Origin: Micromonospora tulbaghiae
GTDB taxonomy: Bacteria > Actinomycetota > Actinomycetes > Mycobacteriales > Micromonosporaceae
Direction: 5' to 3'
Length of the DNA: 64,000 nucleotides
Assembly (NCBI RefSeq): GCF_900091605.1
Contig: NZ_FMCQ01000004.1
Span: 434,001-498,000 of the forward strand
Below are positions 42,467 through 52,165 of the stretch, one piece after another. The position numbers were made by a program, and so were the translations under genes. How positions within the stretch are numbered: the stretch's first letter is position 1; each line of letters opens with the position of its first letter. Below the pieces are notes generated by a model. It was given only the letters and a program-made list of their open reading frames with translations, was not told the DNA's origin and ran no database searches.

Positions 42467-43582
42467 TCAGCTCGAGTCGGCGGCCAACCCCGCCTGCTGA
42501 TTTGCCTCTGCCTTTGGCAGTCCGGACGCTTGAAGCACGTCGCTGATGGCAAGGCGCAGCCGGGAAATGAGGACCATCTCGCAGAATCCGATCTCTTCGG
42601 CGCAGGCCTGGTTGACCTCCTCGATGGCCTGTTGCGCCCGCGCGCGTGCAAGGTCGGGCTCTCGGCCGGCGACGAAATCGCGATGCAGCAGCCGCACCGC
42701 TTGGCCGAGGTGCTCGATCGACGCTGAGAGGCCGGCGGGTACGGGTTCACGCAGCCGTACCGCCGATACGACCCAGTGCGCCAATTCGCGGCTGTTGGAG
42801 TAGGCGGATTGGAGGTGCTCGGAGGCGCGCTGATACCGGCGCAGGATGCCCAATCGTCGCCACCGCCAGGGTGAGAGAAGCGCGATCTCCCCCGCCGCGG
42901 CGACCATCTCGATCGTCTTGTCTCTTTCCTGCTCTACCGCGATCAGGCGCTGCAAGGCGTCGTCGGCCTGTTGAACCTCACGCCGATCCAACGCCTCGGC
43001 GACAGCCGTGAGAGCACGGGCGAAAACATCCAGCGACGGACCGGCAGAGCGGTGCACGACGCGCACAGGGTTGGCCGGCAGGATCAGCAACGCCACGGCG
43101 ATGGCCGTCGCGCCCCCGATCAACGCGTTGACCGTCCGCGCCACAGCCAGGTGGGATTGCTGCGCAGTCAGCGTCCCCAGCAGCACCGCGGTGCTTCCTG
43201 CGTGCACCATCACGGCGCCGCCCCCGCGAATCACGGCTACCGACGAGATCGCGAATGCCACGATCACGGCGATCTGTATCGGCCCCGTCCCGATGGCGAA
43301 GATGATCAACTGCCCGGCCGCCACCCCGAGGATCACCCCGGCGATGAGTTCCGCCGCTCGCCTGATCCGATTGCCGAGGGCTGCTGCGACCGTGCCGATC
43401 GAGGCGGCTGGGGCGAACAACGCCTGTGGATTGTGCAGCACGTCGCTGGCGATGAACCAGGACAATCCAGCGGCCACACCCGCCTGAACAGCGATTATGG
43501 AGTACGTGCGAAGCCGCTCGAAAGCTTCCCGGCCTTCTCGTTGCACCATCTCTGGCCGCAAACCCGGGTCCACGGTAGCCAC
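42467..43582 (-). CDS. FUSC family protein (fusaric acid resistance / aromatic acid exporter-like)
   Basis: 371 residues. About six membrane helices in the first half (28-175: IIAVQAGVAAGLSWFIASDV, ALGNRIRRAAELIAGVILGV, GGGAVMVHAGSTAVLLGTL) and a helical cytoplasmic C-terminal half. Charged residues in NRIRRAAELIAG match the FUSC domain. Likely exports aromatic or hydrophobic compounds. GTG 43582 follows GGAGG at ideal spacing. Confidence 0.85.
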   Translation of the reverse strand: MATVDPGLRPEMVQREGREAFERLRTYSIIAVQAGVAAGLSWFIASDVLHNPQALFAPAASIGTVAAALGNRIRRAAELIAGVILGVAAGQLIIFAIGTGPIQIAVIVAFAISSVAVIRGGGAVMVHAGSTAVLLGTLTAQQSHLAVARTVNALIGGATAIAVALLILPANPVRVVHRSAGPSLDVFARALTAVAEALDRREVQQADDALQRLIAVEQERDKTIEMVAAAGEIALLSPWRWRRLGILRRYQRASEHLQSAYSNSRELAHWVVSAVRLREPVPAGLSASIEHLGQAVRLLHRDFVAGREPDLARARAQQAIEEVNQACAEEIGFCEMVLISRLRLAISDVLQASGLPKAEANQQAGLAADSS

Positions 43583-43868
43583 GTCTCACCTCCGAGGAGC
43601 AGTGCAGGCGAGGGTTACGTCTGCGGCAACCGCTCGGGGGAGGTAGCGGTCCTGCGAGGTGTGGCCTGGCAGCGTAATGCAGCGCCGGCCCGGTAGGGCA
43701 TTCCCGCAGGCGCGGAAGCGCTTCCTGGTCAGAGGCCACAGGCTCATTCTCCCGGACCCCAGCCGCCCTGGTCCCGGCATCAATGGCAACGGATCTAACA
43801 CGTGGAGCCCGTCGAGTCACCGCCCCGGGGAGTGATCTTCTCGGGACGGTTCCCGCTGATGTGAAAGG

Positions 43869-43940
43869 TGGGCGCGGCAGGTTTCGAACCTGCGACCCCT
43901 CGCTTGTAAGGCGAGTGCTCTCCCACTGAGCTACGCGCCC
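43869..43940 (-). tRNA. tRNA-Val (anticodon TAC)
   Basis: Cloverleaf read on the minus strand: acceptor stem GGGCGCG/CGCGCCC, D arm GCTCAGTGGGAGAGC, anticodon arm CTCGC-CTTACAA-GCGAG with anticodon TAC, and T arm GCAGG-TTCGAAA-CCTGC. The discriminator base is A and the terminal CCA is not encoded. It marks the end of the accessory stretch. Confidence 0.95.
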
Positions 43941-44022
43941 GGAACGCCCGTACGGCGGGCCGGAGCGGCCAGCTTACCTGCCCGCCTCCGGCCCGGTCGA
44001 ACGACGTACCTGGGTGTGGGAC

Positions 44023-44490
44023 TCAGGCAGCGGCGGCCTCGGCCAGCGCCTTGCGCCAGCCCTGCTGATCGCGCGCCTCGCCGGGCATGTTCATCTCCGC
44101 GAAGCGGACCACGCCGGCCTTGTCGATGACGAAGGTGCCCCGGTTGGCGATGCCCGCGACGTCGTTGAAGACGCCGTACGCCTGGGCGACCGCGCCGTGC
44201 GGCCAGAAGTCGGCGAGCAGCGGGAACTGGAAGCCCTCCTGCTCGGCCCAGATCTTGTGGGCGTACACGGAGTCGACGCTGACGGTCAGCACCTGGATGT
44301 CGTCGTTGGCGTACTCGTCGAGGTTGTCCCGCACCTCGGACAGCTCGCCCTGGCAGACGCCGGTGAACGCGAGCGGGTAGAAGACGAGCAGCACGGTCTT
44401 GCGGCCACGGAAGTCGGCGAGCCGTACCTCCTGGTTGTTCTGGTCCTTGAGCAGGAAGTCGGGCGCTTCGGCGCCAACCTCGACGGGCAT
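44023..44490 (-). CDS. 1-Cys peroxiredoxin, AhpE type
   Basis: 155 residues. Peroxidatic cysteine C46 lies in YPLAFTGVCQGELSEVRDN, with the Pro and Thr of the catalytic tetrad. No second cysteine is present, so it depends on an external thiol such as mycothiol/mycoredoxin, as in mycobacterial AhpE (Rv2238c). ATG 44490 follows TAGGAG; the DUF3052 gene precedes it by 8 bases in the same operon. Confidence 0.92.
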   Translation of the reverse strand: MPVEVGAEAPDFLLKDQNNQEVRLADFRGRKTVLLVFYPLAFTGVCQGELSEVRDNLDEYANDDIQVLTVSVDSVYAHKIWAEQEGFQFPLLADFWPHGAVAQAYGVFNDVAGIANRGTFVIDKAGVVRFAEMNMPGEARDQQGWRKALAEAAAA

Positions 44491-44498
44491 GTGCGCTC

Positions 44499-44933
44499 CT
44501 ACTTCTTGCTCTTGGAGCCGCGCCGCATGACCAGGCGGGCTCCGCTCCAGTCGCGGCCGGCGTTGATGGTGGAGGTCTGCTGGAGGCCGGCGGTCTGCGC
44601 GCTCTCCGCGACCTCGCTCGGCTCGACGTGGCCGTCGCGGCCGGCCTTCGGGGTCAGGAGCCAGACCACGCCGTTGTCGGCGAGCGGCCCGAGGGCGTCC
44701 ACGAGGAGCTCGAAGAGGTCACCGTCGCCGTCGCGGTGCCAGACCAGAACCGCGTCGACCACCTCGTCGGTGTCCTCGTCGACGAGTTCCCCACAGCGGT
44801 CGGTCAGGGCGTCCCGGAGATCGGTGTCGACGTCGTCGTCGTAGCCCATCTCCATGACGACCATGCCCGGCTCGATACCGAACCGGTCCGCCAGGCTGCG
44901 TACCCCGTCGGCCTGGCCAGCGGTCGCGCTCAC
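44499..44933 (-). CDS. DUF3052 family protein
   Basis: 144 residues. SLADRFGIEPGMVVMEMGYD and DDVDTDLRDALTDRCGELVD then VDAVLVWHRDGDGDLFELLV are typical of DUF3052, found beside ahpE and aceE in actinobacteria (compare Rv2239c). Acidic, soluble, function unknown. GTG 44933 follows AGGAGG. Confidence 0.88.
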   Translation of the reverse strand: MSATAGQADGVRSLADRFGIEPGMVVMEMGYDDDVDTDLRDALTDRCGELVDEDTDEVVDAVLVWHRDGDGDLFELLVDALGPLADNGVVWLLTPKAGRDGHVEPSEVAESAQTAGLQQTSTINAGRDWSGARLVMRRGSKSKK

Positions 44934-45043
44934 TGTCGCGTGCCTCCTCATCTATCCCTGCTCGTGGCGTCGGGTGACACCGTCGGGCCCAGTCCACACA
45001 GTTGCGGCTCGCCGCGCAAGTGGCGCACCGGGTGGAACGGAAT

Positions 45044-47521
45044 TTACCGTGCCAGCAGCGTACGGGCACCCTGGGTGATGGCTTCCTCGGAGACCAGAAC
45101 CTGACGAGCGGCCGGACCTAATGGTACAAACGAGTCAAGTCCGGCCACACGGCGCGCGGCGCCGACGTACCCGGTGTCGACGAGCGCGGACACCACGCCC
45201 TCGCCCACCCCGCCGGAGCGTCGCGTCTCGTCCACCACCAGCACCCGGCCGGTCGCCGAGGCCTCCCGGATGATGTCGGCCACCGGCAGCGGGGCCAGCC
45301 AGCGCAGATCCACCACCCGGCTGCCCACGCCCTCCGCGGCGAGGGTGGCCGCCGCGCGCAGCGACATCCGCACCCCGCTACCGAAGGTGATGATGGTGAG
45401 GTCCTCGGCCGAGCCGATCCCGTAGACGCGGGCCCGCCCGATCGGCACGTGCCGGTCCGCCCAGGCACCCGGCTCGGCGTACTCGGCGGTCCACTCGTCG
45501 TCACCGTCGGTGTACAGGTCGCGGACGTGGTAGAGCGCGATCGGCTCCACGAAGACGCAGACGCTGCCGTCCACGCGGGCCGCCGCCAGGCAGGTACGCA
45601 GCATCGGCGCGGCGTCGTCCGGCCGGGCCGGCACGGCCACCACCAGCCCCGGCACGTCCCGCAGCGCCCCCAGCGAGCTGTCGTTGCGGTCGTGACCGCC
45701 GAGCCCCTCCGGGCTCGCCAGGCCGGGCACCCGCACCACCATCGGGTTGCGGAAGGCGCCCCGGGACAGGAACCGCAGGGTGGCCGCCTCGCCGCGGAGC
45801 TGGTCCTCGGCGCCGTGCAGCGACGTGAGGTGGCGGATCTCGGGCACCGGCAGCAGTCCGGCCAGCCCGGCGCCCAGCCCGAGGCCGAGGATCGACGTCT
45901 CGTCCGGCAGCGTGTCGAACACGCGCGCCGCCCCGAACCGGTCCCGCAGCCCCTCGGTCACCCCGTACGCCCCGCCCCGGGCGGCCACCTCGTGGCCGAA
46001 CACCGCCGTACCGGGATGGTCGAGCATGCCGTCGGCGAGCGCGGCGTTGATGCTCTGCGCCAGCGTCAGCGGGCCGGTCAGCTCCGGCGGCTTGCCGCCG
46101 AACGCCTCCGCCCGCGCTCCGGCGCCCGGCCCGGCCGCGTGTGCCGCCGCCTCGGCGACGGCGCGGGACACCCGGACCGGCCGGCGCGGCGCCAGTTCCC
46201 GCACGATCTCGACCGGGGACGCGAGCTTCGGCTCGTCCAGCACCTCCTCGGCGACGCGGCGCAGTTGCCAGCCCCGCTCGTCGTAGCGGGCCAGCAGTTC
46301 CTCGCCACTGGCGTACCCCGAGGTCACCAGCAGCCGCGCGGTGGCCAGCAGCGGGTCGCGGGCCGCATCGCCGCCGTCCTGGCCCATCAGCCGGACGGTG
46401 CTCAGGTGCAGCACGGCGGGCCGGCGCTGCCGGCGTACCCAGTCCGCCGCCTCCGCCGCGACCCGGTAGGCCGCGGCCACGTCCGTGCCGTCGGCGGCGA
46501 AGTACCGGATGCCGGGCCGCGACCGCAGCGTGGCGGCCACCCAGCCCTCGGCGGAGGCGCCGCTGTCCGCGCAGACGAACAGCACCGGGATCCGCAGGCC
46601 GGTGTGGTCGTACCAGCCGGTCGTGTTCAGCGCGGCGGTCGCGGTGGCGTGGTCGACCGCGCCGTCGTCGAAGGAGCAGACCACCACGGCGTCGGCGGGC
46701 CAGGGGGCCGCCTCGGCCTCGCCGTCGGCGGGCCGCGCGCCGCGGCGCAGCCGCTCCAGCGCGAGCCCCAGGCCGACGGCGCGCGGCAGGTGCGAGCCGG
46801 CGGTCGGGGTGGTCGGCACGACCGCCAGGTCGGCGCGGCCGAAGACCTTCGCCCGCCCGCCGGCGGCCGGTTCCTCGGCGGAGGCGACGATGCCGCGCAG
46901 CACGTCGCGCGCCGCCGCCGCGTAGGCGTCGTCGGGCGCGGGCTGCGGCAGATCGGGTACGACGACAGTCGCGTCCCCGTCCGCGTCCACGACGATCCCG
47001 GCGCCCACGGGAAGGCTCCCCGCCTCCTTCTCCCCCGGGTCAGCGTCCTCCCCCGGGTCAGCGTCGAGATCTTGGTACGAAACGGCCCCCATAGGGGCAC
47101 TTTCGCTCCAAGATCTTTCCGGTCCCGGAGAGGCGGCGGGGTCGGGGTCGGGGGTGGCGGGGGACGACGGGGTGGCGGGAAAGGCGCCGGCGGCCTGGGC
47201 GGCGCGCAGGCAGTAGAACGCGCCGGAACGGGCGTGCAGCAGCGCCGGGTCGGTCGGCCGCAGCGCGGCGGCCACCGCGGCGTCGCCCTCGTGACCGGCC
47301 GACTCGACAGTGAAGTACCCCTCACCGAAGCCGGACAGCCACCGCCCGGCCAGGTCGAGCAGCCGGCTGGTCAGCTGCGCGTCGAACAGGGCCAGCGCCT
47401 GCGCCCCCGTCAACGGCCCGCCGTCGGGCAGCGGTTCGCCCAGGTCGCGCCGCTGGTCGGGCGCCCCGAGCGCGGCCAGTTCGGCTCGGAGCCGGTCGTC
47501 GAGATCGTGCGGGGTGGTCAC
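45044..47521 (-). CDS. fused 2-oxoacid dehydrogenase E1-like protein (alpha plus beta)
   Basis: 825 residues. The first half resembles an E1-alpha domain (GEGYFTVESAGHEGDAAVAAAL at 92-112 in pieces, SHLPRAVGLGLALERL near 245) and the second an E1-beta/transketolase pair (LAQSINAALADGM, SILGLGLGAGLAG, ITFGSGVRMSLRAAATLAAEG, VLVVDETRRSGGVGEGVV). The thiamine-diphosphate motif is degenerate: CSFDDGAVDH (282-291) has D for the usual G in GDG, and VCADSG replaces the Asn-containing end. A 50-residue low-complexity insert (about 114-170) is encoded by an 18-base tandem repeat and a palindrome. GTG 47521. The enzyme may be altered or inactive. Confidence 0.8.
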   Translation of the reverse strand: MTTPHDLDDRLRAELAALGAPDQRRDLGEPLPDGGPLTGAQALALFDAQLTSRLLDLAGRWLSGFGEGYFTVESAGHEGDAAVAAALRPTDPALLHARSGAFYCLRAAQAAGAFPATPSSPATPDPDPAASPGPERSWSESAPMGAVSYQDLDADPGEDADPGEKEAGSLPVGAGIVVDADGDATVVVPDLPQPAPDDAYAAAARDVLRGIVASAEEPAAGGRAKVFGRADLAVVPTTPTAGSHLPRAVGLGLALERLRRGARPADGEAEAAPWPADAVVVCSFDDGAVDHATATAALNTTGWYDHTGLRIPVLFVCADSGASAEGWVAATLRSRPGIRYFAADGTDVAAAYRVAAEAADWVRRQRRPAVLHLSTVRLMGQDGGDAARDPLLATARLLVTSGYASGEELLARYDERGWQLRRVAEEVLDEPKLASPVEIVRELAPRRPVRVSRAVAEAAAHAAGPGAGARAEAFGGKPPELTGPLTLAQSINAALADGMLDHPGTAVFGHEVAARGGAYGVTEGLRDRFGAARVFDTLPDETSILGLGLGAGLAGLLPVPEIRHLTSLHGAEDQLRGEAATLRFLSRGAFRNPMVVRVPGLASPEGLGGHDRNDSSLGALRDVPGLVVAVPARPDDAAPMLRTCLAAARVDGSVCVFVEPIALYHVRDLYTDGDDEWTAEYAEPGAWADRHVPIGRARVYGIGSAEDLTIITFGSGVRMSLRAAATLAAEGVGSRVVDLRWLAPLPVADIIREASATGRVLVVDETRRSGGVGEGVVSALVDTGYVGAARRVAGLDSFVPLGPAARQVLVSEEAITQGARTLLAR
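47030..47065. repeat. 18-base perfect tandem duplication inside the E1-like gene
   Basis: CTCCCCCGGGTCAGCGTC occurs twice head to tail (47030-47047 and 47048-47065). On the coding strand it gives DADPGE twice. It directly adjoins the palindrome at 47067. Confidence 0.95.
47067..47116. repeat. GATC-bounded palindrome inserted in frame in the E1-like gene
   Basis: Arms at 47067-47089 and 47094-47116 pair at 19 of 23 positions (outer AGATCTTGG perfect, inner GCCCC perfect) around a 4-base loop. On the coding strand it is read as ERSWSESAPMGAVSYQDLD. Similar in pattern to 23310. Confidence 0.85.
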
Positions 47522-47583
47522 GCGGACAGCATTACCGACTCGGGCCCGCCTCGCCCACTCGGACACGTTCCGCCCGGCGTGGC

Positions 47584-48054
47584 TCAGACCTGGCCACACT
47601 CCTGCGGGCAGCCTCCGTCGGAGATCTTCAGCACCAGGTCCCGCAGTGTGGCCAGTTCGTCGGTGCTCAGTCCGTCGAGGAGTCGGGAGTCCGACATCAC
47701 CTGGCGGAGCCGGTCGCGTACCTGCCGCCCCCGCCCGGTGACCACGAGCGCCTTCTGCCGCCGGTCGGCCGGGTCGGTACGCCGTTCCACCAGCCCGGCC
47801 TGCTCCAGCTTGTCGGCCAGGCCGGTGACGTTGGACCTGTCGCAGCCGAGCTGCTCGGCGAGGTCCCGGGCCGGGAGGGGGCGGTCCGGGTCCAGCTGGT
47901 GCAGCGCCCGGGCGACCGCCGGGGTGAGACCCAGCGCCGCGATCCCCTCGTCCTGGTGGTGCCGCACCGCGGCGGCGACGTGCAGGATCCGGCGCATGGT
48001 CTCCCCGGCCAGGCCGGCCCGGTCACGGGCGGTGGGAACGATGGAATGCGCCAT
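47584..48054 (-). CDS. MarR-family regulator with C-terminal cysteines
   Basis: 156 residues. Winged helix at about 55-110 (LPARDLAEQLGCDRSNVTGL, then ERRTDPADRRQKALVVTGRG). The tail GGCPQECGQV adds two cysteines, and C71 lies in the recognition helix, so redox or electrophile sensing is possible. The gene lies 62 bases upstream of the E1-like gene on the same strand. Confidence 0.88.
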   Translation of the reverse strand: MAHSIVPTARDRAGLAGETMRRILHVAAAVRHHQDEGIAALGLTPAVARALHQLDPDRPLPARDLAEQLGCDRSNVTGLADKLEQAGLVERRTDPADRRQKALVVTGRGRQVRDRLRQVMSDSRLLDGLSTDELATLRDLVLKISDGGCPQECGQV

Positions 48055-48247
48055 CCGTTCATGTTATGGCGAAGTCGATCTTCGATCAGCCGAACGGTCA
48101 GGCACCTCGTGCAACCGATTGCCGATCATGAAGCGCTGTTCGGCGAGAACTCACGGCCGGTCGTCCGCGCGCCACGTTCCGGCCACCGACGTCCGTGCGA
48201 CGGCCCGGAACTCGGCGCGGCCGGGCGCGCGAGGCCGGTCCGGCCGG

Positions 48248-48652
48248 TCAGCCGGCCAGGAACGAGAAGCGCACCTGACGGTCGGGGTTGTCCCCGTTGG
48301 TGTCGACCAGGCAGATCGACTGCCAGGTGCCGAGCTGGAGCCGCCCGCCGAGCACCGGCAGCGTCGCGTACGGCGGCACGAACGCCGGTAGCACGTGGTC
48401 GCGGCCGTGCCCGGGTGAGCCGTGCCGGTGCCGCCACCTGTCGTCGGTGGGGAGCAGGTCGTCGAGCGCCCGCAGCAGGTCGTCGTCGGACCCGGCGCCG
48501 GTCTCGATGATCGCCAGCCCGGCGGTGGCGTGCGGGACGAAGACGTGCAGCAGGCCGTCGCCGGCCCCGGACACGAACCGCTCGGCCTCGCTCGTGATGT
48601 CCCGGACGGTCGGCCGGGAGCCGGTCCGGACGGTGATCACCTCACTGCGCAT
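48248..48652 (-). CDS. YjbQ family protein (UPF0047, secondary thiamine-phosphate synthase-type)
   Basis: 134 residues. HVFVPHATAGLAIIETGAGS (near 36-55), HRHGSPGHGRDHVLPAFVPP (near 75-94) and GRLQLGTWQSICLVDTNGDN are the UPF0047 motifs with conserved histidines. Some members can replace thiamine phosphate synthase in vivo. ATG 48652; ATG 48661 is possible. Divergent from aceE. Confidence 0.9.
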   Translation of the reverse strand: MRSEVITVRTGSRPTVRDITSEAERFVSGAGDGLLHVFVPHATAGLAIIETGAGSDDDLLRALDDLLPTDDRWRHRHGSPGHGRDHVLPAFVPPYATLPVLGGRLQLGTWQSICLVDTNGDNPDRQVRFSFLAG

Positions 48653-48841
48653 ACGGCGCATTCTGCCGCAGTGCCCGGTTCGCCGCCGCGTCCGCCGATA
48701 GCGCATCCGGTGATCGCGCAAAGTTACTGATGGGTACCTGTGTTCAGCGTCGCGTCTGGGGGTGGGAGAGGTGACGACACGCGCCACCAGGGGGCAGGAT
48801 GGCGCTAGAGACCTATCCCACACAGAACCGAGGGAACGCCT

Positions 48842-51586
48842 GTGGCTACGGAACGCAAGCGCCCGGTGATCACCGCTGGTCTGCCGAGCCAGCTTCCGGA
48901 CATCGACCCTGAAGAGACCAGCGAATGGGTCGAGTCGCTCGACGGTGTCATCGACGAGCGCGGGACAAAGCGAGCCCGCTACGTCATGCTGCGCCTGCTG
49001 GAGCGGGCCCGCGAGCGGCAGGTCGGGGTGCCGTCCCTGACCACCACCGACTACATCAACACGATCCCGCCGGAGCGCGAACCGTGGTTCCCGGGTGACG
49101 AGCACGTCGAGCGGCGGCTGCGGGCGTACATCCGGTGGAACGCCGCGATGCTTGTGCACCGGGCGCAGCGCCCGGAGATCGGCGTCGGTGGGCACATCTC
49201 CACGTTCGCCAGCTCGGCGTCCCTCTACGAGGTGGGCTTCAACCACTTCTTCCGGGGCAAGAACCACCCGGGCGGCGGTGACCAGATCTACTACCAGGGT
49301 CACGCCTCCCCCGGCATGTACGCGCGGGCGTTCCTGGAGAGCCGGCTCAGCGAGGGCCAGCTCGACGGCTTCCGGCAGGAGCTGTCGCACCCCGGTGGCG
49401 GGCTGCCGTCGTACCCGCACCCGCGGCTGATGCCGGACTTCTGGGAGTTCCCCACCGTCTCCATGGGCCTCGGGCCGCTGAACGCCATCTACCAGGCGCG
49501 CTTCAACCGCTACCTGCACCACCGGGGCATCAAGGACACCTCCCAGCAGCACGTCTGGGCGTTCCTGGGCGACGGTGAGATGGACGAGGTCGAGTCGCTC
49601 GGCGCGATCGGCGTGGCCGCCCGCGAGGAGCTGGACAACCTCACCTTCGTGATCAACTGCAACCTGCAGCGCCTGGACGGGCCGGTCCGCGGCAACGGCA
49701 AGGTCATGCAGGAGCTGGAGGCGTTCTTCCGGGGCGCCGGCTGGAACGTCATCAAGGTGGTCTGGGGCCGGGAGTGGGATCCGCTGCTCGCCGCGGACAC
49801 CGACGGCGCGCTGGTCAACCTGATGAACACCACGCCCGACGGTGACTACCAGACCTACAAGGCGGAGTCCGGGGCGTACGTCCGGGAGCACTTCTTCGGC
49901 CGTGACCCGCGGACCCGCAAGATGGTCGAGGGGCTGACCGACGACGAGATCTGGAACCTCAAGCGGGGTGGCCACGACTACCGCAAGCTCTACGCGGCCT
50001 ACAAGGCGGCCACGGAGCACACCGGCCAGCCCACAGTGATCCTCGCCAAGACGATCAAGGGCTGGACGCTCGGTTCGCACTTCGAGGGCCGCAACGCCAC
50101 GCACCAGATGAAGAAGCTGACGCTGGATGACCTGAAGCTCTTCCGCGACCGCCTCTACCTGGACATCCCGGACAAGCAGCTGGAGGAGAACCCGTACCTC
50201 CCGCCGTACTACACCCCGGGCGAGAAGTCGGACGAGATCACGTACCTGAAGGACCGGCGTCAGCAGCTCGGCGGCTACCTGCCCACGCGCAGCACCGCGC
50301 GCAAGACGCTGACCATCCCGGGCACCGAGCGGTTCTCCGACGTCAAGCGCGGGTCCGGCAAGCAGAAGGTCGCCACCACGATGGCGTTCGTCCGCCTGCT
50401 CAAGGACATCATGAAGGACAAGGAGTTCGGCAAGCGCTGGGTGCCGATCATCCCGGACGAGGCCCGTACCTTCGGTATGGACTCGCTCTTCCCGACCCAG
50501 AAGATCTACTCGCCGCACGGCCAGCGCTACACCTCGGTGGACCGGGAGCTTTTCCTGTCCTACAAGGAGTCGACCACCGGCCAGATCCTGCACGAGGGGA
50601 TCAACGAGGCCGGGTCGGTGGCCTCGTTCACCGCCGCGGGCACGGCGTACGCCACCCACGGCGAGCCGATGATCCCGCTGTACATCTTCTACTCGATGTT
50701 CGGCTTCCAGCGCACCGGCGACGGGTTCTGGGCGGCGGCGGACCAGATGGCGCGGGGCTTCGTGCTCGGCGCCACCGCCGGCCGGACCACGCTCAACGGT
50801 GAGGGCCTCCAGCACGAGGACGGCCACTCGCTGCTGCTCGCCGCCACCAACCCGGCGGTGGTCTCCTACGACGCGGCGTTCGCCTTCGAGCTGGCGCACA
50901 TCGTGGAGAACGGCCTGCACCGGATGTACGGCGAGGAGCAGGAGAACATCTTCTACTACCTCACCATCTACAACGAGCCGATCTTCCAGCCGGCCGAGCC
51001 GGAGGGCGTGGACGTCGAGGGCATCCTCAAGGGCATCCACCGCTACTCCCCCGCGCCGCAGGTCGGCGACGACGCGCCGAAGGCGAACATCCTCGCCTCC
51101 GGCACCGGCATGCAGTGGGCGCTCAAGGCCCAGCAGCTGCTCGCCGAGGACTGGGGCGTATCAGCCGACGTGTGGTCGGTGACGTCCTGGACCGAGCTGC
51201 GTCGCGACGCGGTGGAGTGCGAGGAGCACAACCTGCTCAACCCGGGCGAGGAGCCGCGGGTGCCGTACATCGCACGGAAGCTGGCCGACGCCGACGGGCC
51301 GAAGGTCGCGGTGAGCGACTGGATGCGCGCGGTACCGGACCTGATCGCCCGCTGGGTACCCGGGGACTACACCTCGCTCGGCACCGACGGCTTCGGCATG
51401 TCGGACACCCGGCACGCGCTGCGCCGCCACTTCCACGTGGACGCCGAGTCGGTCGCGGTCGCCACGCTGCGCCAGCTCGCGCTGCGCGGCGTGGTGCCGG
51501 CCCACGTGCCGGCCGACGCGGCCCGCAAGTACGCGCTGGACGACGTCAACGCCGCCCCGGTCGGCGAGACCGGCGGCGACAGCTAG
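48842..51586 (+). CDS. aceE: pyruvate dehydrogenase E1 component, homodimeric type
   Basis: 914 residues, full length for the homodimeric E1. It decarboxylates pyruvate with thiamine diphosphate and passes the acetyl group to the E2 lipoyl domain. The ThDP motif is intact ([20 protein letters not shown], near 238-258), [20 protein letters not shown] and [10 protein letters not shown] are typical, and GLQHEDGHS and [10 protein letters not shown] lie in the pyrimidine-binding half. GTG 48842 follows GAGGG. A perfect terminator follows at 51598. The place next to FasR/fabD-type genes matches mycobacteria (Rv2241). Confidence 0.96.
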   Translation: MATERKRPVITAGLPSQLPDIDPEETSEWVESLDGVIDERGTKRARYVMLRLLERARERQVGVPSLTTTDYINTIPPEREPWFPGDEHVERRLRAYIRWNAAMLVHRAQRPEIGVGGHISTFASSASLYEVGFNHFFRGKNHPGGGDQIYYQGHASPGMYARAFLESRLSEGQLDGFRQELSHPGGGLPSYPHPRLMPDFWEFPTVSMGLGPLNAIYQARFNRYLHHRGIKDTSQQHVWAFLGDGEMDEVESLGAIGVAAREELDNLTFVINCNLQRLDGPVRGNGKVMQELEAFFRGAGWNVIKVVWGREWDPLLAADTDGALVNLMNTTPDGDYQTYKAESGAYVREHFFGRDPRTRKMVEGLTDDEIWNLKRGGHDYRKLYAAYKAATEHTGQPTVILAKTIKGWTLGSHFEGRNATHQMKKLTLDDLKLFRDRLYLDIPDKQLEENPYLPPYYTPGEKSDEITYLKDRRQQLGGYLPTRSTARKTLTIPGTERFSDVKRGSGKQKVATTMAFVRLLKDIMKDKEFGKRWVPIIPDEARTFGMDSLFPTQKIYSPHGQRYTSVDRELFLSYKESTTGQILHEGINEAGSVASFTAAGTAYATHGEPMIPLYIFYSMFGFQRTGDGFWAAADQMARGFVLGATAGRTTLNGEGLQHEDGHSLLLAATNPAVVSYDAAFAFELAHIVENGLHRMYGEEQENIFYYLTIYNEPIFQPAEPEGVDVEGILKGIHRYSPAPQVGDDAPKANILASGTGMQWALKAQQLLAEDWGVSADVWSVTSWTELRRDAVECEEHNLLNPGEEPRVPYIARKLADADGPKVAVSDWMRAVPDLIARWVPGDYTSLGTDGFGMSDTRHALRRHFHVDAESVAVATLRQLALRGVVPAHVPADAARKYALDDVNAAPVGETGGDS

Positions 51587-51597
51587 TACCCGTCACA

Positions 51598-51636
51598 CGA
51601 GAAGGGCCCGGCGCCAGGCGCGCCGGGCCCTTCTCG
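51598..51636 (+). terminator. aceE terminator, perfect 17-base stem
   Basis: Arm CGAGAAGGGCCCGGCGC (51598-51614) is exactly complementary to 51620-51636 around a 5-base loop, 12 bases after the aceE stop. Confidence 0.92.
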
Positions 51637-51653
51637 TCCCCCGATGCGACGAC

Positions 51654-51684
51654 GGCCCGGCGTCCCTGGCGGGAACGCCGGGCC
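51654..51684 (-). terminator. terminator hairpin of the convergent SRPBCC gene
   Basis: GGCCCGGCGTCCC (51654-51666) pairs with 51671-51684 (one bulged base) around TGGC. It lies 35 bases beyond the stop of the minus-strand SRPBCC gene. Confidence 0.7.
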
Positions 51685-51718
51685 GCCACCATCGCGGGCG
51701 ACGCCGGGACGGGCTCGG

Positions 51719-52165
51719 TCAGCCGACGGCGGCCAGGTCGGTCAGCCGGGCCAGCGAGTCCTCCAGGTCGGCGCCGACCCGGCGCAGGCCGAGCCGGAGC
51801 AGGGCCGCCTTGACGGGTCCGGCGGGCCACCGCACGACGATCAGGCGTACGACGGTGCCGCCGGCCTCCTCGTCCGGGGTCAGCTGGACGTAGATCTCGG
51901 TGCGCGCCTCGGCCCGGGCGCCGGCGCCCTTCGCGCGTTCGCGCCAGCCGATCAGGGTCGGCTCCTGGAAGGCGATCACCTCGGCCTCGTGCGCGGCGCC
52001 GCGTCCGGCCTGGACCAGCTGCCGCCGCCCGAATCCCTCCCCGGACAGGACTTCGGCCGCGCGGACTCCCGCCAGCCAGGCCGGCAGCTGCTCGGCTCGC
52101 TGCACGACGTCCCAGACCACTTCCACCGGCGCCGCCACGTGTGCGCTGCGTTCCACGAGGATCAT
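51719..52165 (-). CDS. SRPBCC family (polyketide cyclase/START-like) protein
   Basis: 148 residues. VERSAHVAAPVEVVWDVVQR at the N-terminus, LPAWLAGVRAAEVL and ending LEDSLARLTDLAAVG fit the helix-grip fold of SRPBCC proteins, which bind hydrophobic ligands. No catalytic residues can be assigned. ATG 52165 follows GGGGGAAAG. The upstream region has two ACTTAAR/GACTTAAGC motifs. Confidence 0.85.
   Translation of the reverse strand: MILVERSAHVAAPVEVVWDVVQRAEQLPAWLAGVRAAEVLSGEGFGRRQLVQAGRGAAHEAEVIAFQEPTLIGWRERAKGAGARAEARTEIYVQLTPDEEAGGTVVRLIVVRWPAGPVKAALLRLGLRRVGADLEDSLARLTDLAAVG

Noticed and set aside
43586..43801. 71-codon minus-strand open frame between FUSC and tRNA-Val
   Set aside because: No start signal, no family likeness; would overlap the FUSC ribosome binding site.
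43800..43940. Integrated element att site at tRNA-Val
   Set aside because: No integrase gene and no second copy of the tRNA 3' end was seen in the window.
48248..51040. 930-codon minus-strand open frame through aceE
   Set aside because: Only its last 134 codons (YjbQ) are real; the rest is antisense to aceE.
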